A program made the translations under genes and the position numbers. The notes below the pieces were generated by a model. That model ran no database searches and was not told the DNA's origin. It saw nothing but the letters and a program-made list of their open reading frames with translations. DNA of 64,000 bases, from the NCBI GenBank assembly GCA_000471045.1, contig KI301992.1, positions 1,806,060 through 1,870,059 on the forward strand, written 5' to 3'. The DNA is from an actinobacterium LLX17. GTDB taxonomy: Bacteria; Actinomycetota; Actinomycetes; Propionibacteriales; Nocardioidaceae. Below, one piece after another: positions 59,165-64,000 of the stretch; positions within the stretch are counted from its first letter, which is position 1, and every line of letters starts with the position of its first letter.

Positions 59165-60537
59165 AAACCCGGCCGCACGCGCGGGCCCAGCGCCTCGAGC
59201 GGCGCCTCCTGCAGCGTCAGCACCGAGATGAGGTCCCCGGTGCGGTAGACCGCGGCGCCGTGCACGGGTCGCTTCGCCGTGACGACCGCGTAGGCGACGT
59301 CGGGCGAGTCCGTGATCTCGGGCGACGCGAGGTCGATCGCCGTCAGGGTGCCGCGCTCGACGGTGACCGAGGTGCTGCCGACCGGCTGCATCGCAGCGTC
59401 GAAGAGCTCGACCTCGACCGCGCTGGTCTCGTCGTCGGCGAGCAGGTGCAGCACCGGACGGACCGCACCCGGTCCGAGGGCGACCGGCACGACCGCCGGT
59501 CCGGTCAGCGCCTCACCGCCCGTGGCGTAGGCGTAGTCCTTCTCGGACGCCGCCAGGCGGACCGTGCTGAGCACCGGCTCGTCGGACTCGACCCGCAGGG
59601 CCGTGGCGTCGGGGCCGACCGACTCGGGCAGCGCGACGGGGACGACCGTGCCCGCCGGCACCTCGAGCTCGCCGAGGCCCTCGGGGATGAATCCGCCCTC
59701 GGGTCCGGCCGACGTGACCGAGACGCGCGCCGACCGCTCCCCCGGGTTGGCCAGCAGCAACGTCCGGCCACCGGCCGACGTGACACCCGACAGGACGGTC
59801 TCGGTGGCGGGCGGGCCCGACGAGGTCAAGACCTCGGAACCGGCCAGAGCCGTGGTGGAGGCATCGACCACGGCGGCGGTGACGACGCCGCGGCGACGCA
59901 CCACGTGCACGGCGACCTCCGCCTCACCGACCACGAGCTCGGCCAGGGGGATCCGCGCGGTCGCGCCGGGCTGGACCACGATGCCGGTGTCGTTGACGGC
60001 GTCGATCTTTCCGGCACCGCCCCAGAGCTCGACGTCGACCTGGGCGGGCACGTCGGCGATGTTGGTCAGGACCAGCGTCGACGGGTGCCGCGCGGTCGTG
60101 CCGGCGCCGAGGAACCAGGACTCGTCGGCCACGCCGGGGCACGCGGCGACGGTGTAGCCGCCACCCTCGGCGAGGGTGCCCGCCACGAACGCGACGCCTC
60201 CGCCGCCCATCTGGCGCACCACGGCACTGTCACCCGTGGCGGCGGCGGCCACCCAGGCAGCCGGATCGAGCTCGCCCGAGGCCTCCTCCTCACCCGTGAC
60301 GGTGCGGATGCTGCCCTCGCTGCCGGCCTCGACCTGCCCGGTCGACGCGGTCAGCCCACCGGCGAGGGGGCAGGAGGTGACGGACTGGGAGACCTCGACG
60401 GCGCGCGGCTCGGAGGTGGGCGGGGACGCCTCGCCGACGACGGCCACCAGCGCCACGAGAACCACGGCGGCCAGCGGCCAGGCCAGCATCTCGACGGCCC
60501 CTTGGGCCCGACGAGCCTCGACACGACGACGGTTCAT
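59161..60537 (-). CDS. DUF5719 secreted protein
   Basis: 458 residues. N-terminal membrane/signal helix (about 18-35), then a long beta-rich exported domain ('GRTLLLANPGERSARVSVT', 'STLVLTNIADVPAQVDVELWG') typical of DUF5719. Function unknown; presumably cell-envelope. Overlaps the glycosyltransferase stop as ATGA. Confidence 0.85.
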   Translation of the reverse strand: MNRRRVEARRAQGAVEMLAWPLAAVVLVALVAVVGEASPPTSEPRAVEVSQSVTSCPLAGGLTASTGQVEAGSEGSIRTVTGEEEASGELDPAAWVAAAATGDSAVVRQMGGGGVAFVAGTLAEGGGYTVAACPGVADESWFLGAGTTARHPSTLVLTNIADVPAQVDVELWGGAGKIDAVNDTGIVVQPGATARIPLAELVVGEAEVAVHVVRRRGVVTAAVVDASTTALAGSEVLTSSGPPATETVLSGVTSAGGRTLLLANPGERSARVSVTSAGPEGGFIPEGLGELEVPAGTVVPVALPESVGPDATALRVESDEPVLSTVRLAASEKDYAYATGGEALTGPAVVPVALGPGAVRPVLHLLADDETSAVEVELFDAAMQPVGSTSVTVERGTLTAIDLASPEITDSPDVAYAVVTAKRPVHGAAVYRTGDLISVLTLQEAPLEALGPRVRPGF

Positions 60538-63389
60538 CGCGCGACACCCCCGCTCGAGTCAGTGGTGCCCAAGGTGGTCGTGCCGGCGACCGGTTCGGGG
60601 TCGACGAGGTCGTCGTCGAGCGGCGGCGGCTCGGGTCGGCGGCGCACCGGCGCCGTCAGGACGAGCGCGAGCAACCACACGAGCACGTGCGCGACACCGC
60701 CGAGCCAGCGCCACCACGGGGAGTCCGCCGACGGCGAGTCCGACTCACCGGTGATGGTCCAGACCCGGGAGTCGGGGCTCTCGCTGCCCGCCGGACTCAT
60801 GGACGGAGCCGCGTCGATGCGGGTGGCGAGGTCGTCGGATGCGTCGGGCAGGTAGATGGCGCCGATGCCGACGTCCACCAAGGTCTCGACGGCGCCGGTG
60901 GACGGCGAGCTGAGCAGCTGGTCGATGGCGTCCTCGACCTCCCGCGAGGTGTCGGTGGAGCGGAGCATCGCCTCCTCGCCGAGCGTGACGCCGGGACCGA
61001 CGTCGATGCGGTAGGTGACGCCGTCCTCGACGTCGCCGGTGATGACGAGGGTCGCTCCGTCGCGCTCGGCCAGGTAGGCCGGGACCACGCCGGCGGTGCC
61101 GTCGGTCAACGGGTCGGCCGTGCCGCGGACGAGCCACCAGGCCGCGCTGCCGACGGGGAAGACCAGTGCGGCGGCCACCACGACGGCCGTGACCACGCGC
61201 GGGAGGAACTCCAGCTCCTCGGCGGCCAGCAGTCCGGCGGCCAGCAGTGCCGCGATCCAGATGCCGGCGGGCACCGCGACCGACGGCTCGATGCCGGCGG
61301 CCCCGCTCGGTGTCGAGTAGACGACGACGTGCGCCGCGAGCGTCGTGACCAGGCCGATCATGGCCACGACCCAGGCCCAGCGGACCTCGGCGCGGGTCAG
61401 CCGCGGCACCAGTGCCAGCACGGCCAGCAGCACCGCGGGCACGCTGAACCACCACGGCACGGAGCCGGGTCCGCCACCCAGGCCGAGGACCGCGTCGAGC
61501 AGCGAGGCCTCGGCCGGCACCGGCAGGCCGGCCTCCCACCAGGTGCGCCACGGCGGGAGGACACGGGTGAGGAGCCACGGACCGGAGAGGACTGCCGCGA
61601 CGCCGAGCGCGACGCCGAGGTTGCGCACGATGTCGCCGAACCGCTCGTCGGAGCGCAGGGCGACGACGACCGCGATCAGGCCCACGAGCACCATCCAGAA
61701 CAGGACCGGTGCGAAGGCCGCGCCGACGGCCGTCCAGATGCCGAGCCGCAGGGCGGTCTGCCAGTGCGGGACGGTGACCAGCTGCAGAGCCACGTTGAGG
61801 ATGATCGGCGCGACCACCAGGCCGACCACCACGCCGATGCGTCCCTGCGAGGCGGCACCGGTGGCGGCGACGACGAGTCCGTACGAGACGGCCCACGTGA
61901 TGCGGGCGGGGCGGTGCGTGCTGATGAGGCGGCCCAGACGGTGCGCAGCCAGCGCGGCGAGCGGGACGGCGAGGATCATCAGCGCCCAGACGAGCAGCTC
62001 CGGCGCGAACCAGACCGGGATGGCGGCCAGCGCGAGCAGCAGTGCGTAGGTGGGCGCGAACGCCGTGGTCGGCAGGCCCACGTCACCGGCGCCGGACACC
62101 ACGAGCCCCCACCAGCCGCCAGCGGTCTCGGGAGCCGGCGGCAGGGCTCCGCCGGACAGGCCGGGGGCGAGCCCGCGTCCGGCCGCGACCGCCGCGAGGA
62201 GGAGCAGCAGCACCACGACGAGCCAGGGCCGGCGACGCCAGACCGACGGGCGGTCGTCGAGGTCGAGGTCGTCCTCGGTCTCGACCGGGTGCGTGCGGTG
62301 CCCGATGGTCTCGACCGTCTCGGGTCGCACCATGGCCCTGCCCATGTCGAGGAGCCCGTCCCAGGCGTGCTGGTAGGGCAACCACCACGGCGGGAAGAGG
62401 TGCGCGATCTCCTCGTGCGGCCGGCGACGTTGCGCCTGTCGGCGCTGCCGGGCCCGCCGCACGCGACCCAGGTGCAGGTAGACGTCGCGCATCGCGAGGA
62501 GCTCGTCGGCCGCGCCCTCGGGGTCGCGGGCGAGGAGCTGGCCGAGGGCGCGCAGGAGCGAGCCGAAGAACAGGCGCACGAGCTGCCAGGCGTAGCGGCG
62601 ACGGCTGGCGTTGGCCAGCACGACGTGCAGCCCGGCACGGCGCTTCTCCCAGTGCGGCGGGTCGCCGGCGGTGGGAGTGCGGAGCAGTCGGCGACTGGCC
62701 TCGGCGTGGAACACGACGGCGCCCGGCGCGGTGCGCACGCGGTAGCCGGCCAGGTTGGCGCGCCAGCCGAGGTCGATGTCGTCGGCGAACAGCGGAAGGT
62801 CGGGATCGAGACCCCCGAGCTCGTCCCAGACGTCGCGGCGCACCAGCATGCCGGCGGTGTTGACCGCCAGGACGTCCTCGGCCCAGTCGTGCTGGCCGGC
62901 GTCGGGCTCACCCGTCTCGAGTCCCGTCTCGCGGGACGCGGTGCCCGAGATGGTCAGACCCACCTCGACGAGGCGGCGCAACGACGGCCACTCACGGATC
63001 TTGGGTCCCACGATGCCGATGTCGTCGGCCGAGGTGGCCTCGTCGAGGAGTCCGGCCAGGGTGCCCGGCGTGACGGTCACGTCGTCGTGCAGCAGCCAGA
63101 TCCAGTCGGTCGGCGGAAGCTCGGCCAGGGCGAGCCGGACCGCGTCGCCGAACCCGGTGCCGGAGGGCGCGTAGGTGATGCGCTCGCCGCCGAAGGAGCG
63201 GCGCAGCAGGTCGGACGACCCGTCGGTGGAGCTGACGTCGACGGCGTGCCACGCGGTGGGGGCGTGGGAGAGCGTCGACAGGCTGCCCAGGACCTTCGGC
63301 AGCCACGCGGCGCCGTCGTGGGCCACGAGCACCGCTGCGACAGTCGGCGGGTCGGCCCGCCACGTGGGTACGTCGGCGGCCTCGTCCAT
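60534..63389 (-). CDS. Family 2 glycosyltransferase with large membrane domain
   Basis: 951 residues. N-terminal GT-A domain with 'WIWLLHDDVTVTPGTL' (metal-binding DD) and 'LPLFADDIDLGWRANLAGYRVR' (acceptor helix); then about twelve membrane helices and a C-terminal exported part with a TM end. Transfers a sugar, likely to a cell-wall polymer or lipid carrier. ATG at 63389 chosen by family start; TAGTGT lies 8 bases upstream, near the leaderless spacing. Operon partner of DUF5719. Confidence 0.92.
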   Translation of the reverse strand: MDEAADVPTWRADPPTVAAVLVAHDGAAWLPKVLGSLSTLSHAPTAWHAVDVSSTDGSSDLLRRSFGGERITYAPSGTGFGDAVRLALAELPPTDWIWLLHDDVTVTPGTLAGLLDEATSADDIGIVGPKIREWPSLRRLVEVGLTISGTASRETGLETGEPDAGQHDWAEDVLAVNTAGMLVRRDVWDELGGLDPDLPLFADDIDLGWRANLAGYRVRTAPGAVVFHAEASRRLLRTPTAGDPPHWEKRRAGLHVVLANASRRRYAWQLVRLFFGSLLRALGQLLARDPEGAADELLAMRDVYLHLGRVRRARQRRQAQRRRPHEEIAHLFPPWWLPYQHAWDGLLDMGRAMVRPETVETIGHRTHPVETEDDLDLDDRPSVWRRRPWLVVVLLLLLAAVAAGRGLAPGLSGGALPPAPETAGGWWGLVVSGAGDVGLPTTAFAPTYALLLALAAIPVWFAPELLVWALMILAVPLAALAAHRLGRLISTHRPARITWAVSYGLVVAATGAASQGRIGVVVGLVVAPIILNVALQLVTVPHWQTALRLGIWTAVGAAFAPVLFWMVLVGLIAVVVALRSDERFGDIVRNLGVALGVAAVLSGPWLLTRVLPPWRTWWEAGLPVPAEASLLDAVLGLGGGPGSVPWWFSVPAVLLAVLALVPRLTRAEVRWAWVVAMIGLVTTLAAHVVVYSTPSGAAGIEPSVAVPAGIWIAALLAAGLLAAEELEFLPRVVTAVVVAAALVFPVGSAAWWLVRGTADPLTDGTAGVVPAYLAERDGATLVITGDVEDGVTYRIDVGPGVTLGEEAMLRSTDTSREVEDAIDQLLSSPSTGAVETLVDVGIGAIYLPDASDDLATRIDAAPSMSPAGSESPDSRVWTITGESDSPSADSPWWRWLGGVAHVLVWLLALVLTAPVRRRPEPPPLDDDLVDPEPVAGTTTLGTTDSSGGVAR

Positions 63390-63444
63390 GGGCCCCGACA
63401 CTACTGGACGGGGCTGAAGGGGGCGGGGCTGACGGGGGTGGTGC

Positions 63445-63699
63445 TCAGGCGCGCTTCTTGAGCTTGCGGCGCTCGCGCTCGGACAGACCGCCCCAGATGC
63501 CGAAGCGCTCGTCGTGCTGGAGGGCGTACTCCAGGCAGTCGGACCGCACGTCGCAGGTGAGGCACACTCGCTTCGCCTCCCGCGTCGACCCACCCTTCTC
63601 CGGGAAGAAGGCCTCGGGGTCGGTCTGGGCGCAGAGCGCGCGCTCCTGCCACATCAGCTCTTCGGTATCGTCGAGCGGCAGATCCAGATCGAATGACAT
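63445..63699 (-). CDS. whiB2: WhiB-family regulator (WhiB2 position)
   Basis: 84 residues. Four cluster cysteines C23, C46, C49, C55 and 'GIWGG' (67-71) followed by a basic tail 'RERRKLKKRA': WhiB. It holds a 4Fe-4S cluster and binds sigma factor/DNA to control division and development genes (WhmD/WhiB2). The position between the glycosyltransferase and fbiA supports WhiB2. ATG at 63699, 7 bases after a TGTAAT -10, so probably leaderless. Confidence 0.95.
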   Translation of the reverse strand: MSFDLDLPLDDTEELMWQERALCAQTDPEAFFPEKGGSTREAKRVCLTCDVRSDCLEYALQHDERFGIWGGLSERERRKLKKRA

Positions 63700-63706
63700 G
63701 GATGAA

Positions 63707-63735
63707 ATTACAGTCCCTCGACTGCCATACGTCAA
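63707..63735 (-). promoter_or_regulatory. whiB promoter
   Basis: On the minus strand: -35 TTGACG (63730-63735), 17-bp spacer, -10 TGTAAT (63707-63712). Best consensus promoter in the window; leaves a 0-2 base leader before the ATG. Confidence 0.7.
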
Positions 63736-63823
63736 GCCGTAAGGCAAGATTCGTCCCCGGGACGGCGTGTCGCCCCGGATCCCCGGGAGGGCCGAGTCAG
63801 CCCGGGTGCGGCACGATGGCCCC

Positions 63824-64000
63824 ATGCAACTCGTCCTCCTCTCCGGTGGTTCCGGCGTCGGCCTGGCTCACGAGCTCGCGGGGCGGTGCGAGCTCACGGT
63901 CGTCGCGCCGACCACGCGTGACTCCTGGGCCGACGGCCTCAAGCGGTGCCCTGACCTCGATGCGTTCTGCGCCGATCCCGACGCCGACGTCACCTACGGG
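63824..64000 (+). CDS. fbiA: FbiA-like (CofD) F420 biosynthesis protein, 3' end cut by window edge
   Basis: First 59 residues only. 'LVLLSGGSGVGLAHELAGRC', 'ELTVVAPTTRDSWADGLKRCPDLDAF' fit the start of the 2-phospho-L-lactate/enolpyruvyl transferase family, and fbiA lies opposite whiB2 in mycobacteria. The Gly-rich loop is GGSGVG rather than the usual GGxGGA. Transfers the phospho-lactyl group to Fo in F420 synthesis. Confidence 0.72.
   Translation, partial: MQLVLLSGGSGVGLAHELAGRCELTVVAPTTRDSWADGLKRCPDLDAFCADPDADVTYG

Noticed and set aside
60687..63461. 924-residue open frame opposite the glycosyltransferase
   Set aside because: Low-complexity Arg/Gly/His/Asp composition; antisense of a clear gene.

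Overview
The window is high-GC DNA from an actinobacterium. WhiB, mycothiol (MshB) and mycoredoxin genes, an F420-pathway gene (FbiA-like) and many actinobacterial conserved families point to the Propionibacteriales/Nocardioidaceae; an Aeromicrobium-like genus is my best guess, by inference only. Two blocks follow the Mycobacterium tuberculosis chromosome: UPF0182 / PPA1309 / PDZ-Lon protease / zincin / cyclodehydratase-like / ABC1 kinase / UvrD2 / mycoredoxin (14.6-27.5 kb, cf. Rv3193c-Rv3198A), and ManB / DUF3499 / zincin_1 / DUF5719 / glycosyltransferase / WhiB2 / FbiA (56.9-64 kb, cf. the Rv3257c-Rv3261 region).

Layout. 1-3.5 kb is the right end of an integrative element that continues beyond the left edge. 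It carries an ArdA-type antirestriction gene (partial), a small hypothetical gene, a ribbon-helix-helix protein overlapping an Abi_C abortive-infection gene, and a tyrosine integrase facing the 3' end of an initiator tRNA-Met gene. Two stem-loops with the same seven-base loop lie in its intergenic gaps. 3.6-10.8 kb has two paralogous membrane Ser/Thr kinases (the first with an apparent frameshift) flanking a 1239-residue secreted protein. 10.8-13.6 kb is an acyl desaturase with its dedicated ferredoxin/flavin reductase and a coupled Cys-rich small protein. 13.7-27.5 kb is the conserved block described above. 27.5-32.4 kb has a DUF4097 protein, glpD, an autoregulated MerR gene and glpK. 32.5-33.8 kb is a divergent quinone reductase / HxlR pair with a well-structured operator region. 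33.9-39.2 kb has a 13E12-type HNH gene, an FAD oxidoreductase and a secreted metal-dependent hydrolase with a sorting signal. 39.3-41.4 kb has tRNA-Lys and small conserved genes. 41.4-46 kb has two LPXTG surface proteins (one collagen-like) flanking two CoA-ester lyases. 46-54.7 kb has dapC-fdxA, a GNAT, the mshB/DUF6113/flavin reductase/VanW operon and an S9 peptidase. 54.8-64 kb is a membrane protein followed by the manB-whiB-fbiA block.

Two things stand out at the sequence level. First, many start codons lie 6-7 bases after a TANNNT hexamer, the signature of leaderless transcripts; about twenty genes fit. Second, several regulatory regions can be read directly: a 19-bp-spacer MerR promoter, three 17-bp-phased repeats at the HxlR/quinone reductase promoter, long inverted repeats between the secreted giant and the second kinase, and a cluster of five DnaA-box-like 9-mers far from any dnaA gene. 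No CRISPR array, rRNA or intact IS element was seen.
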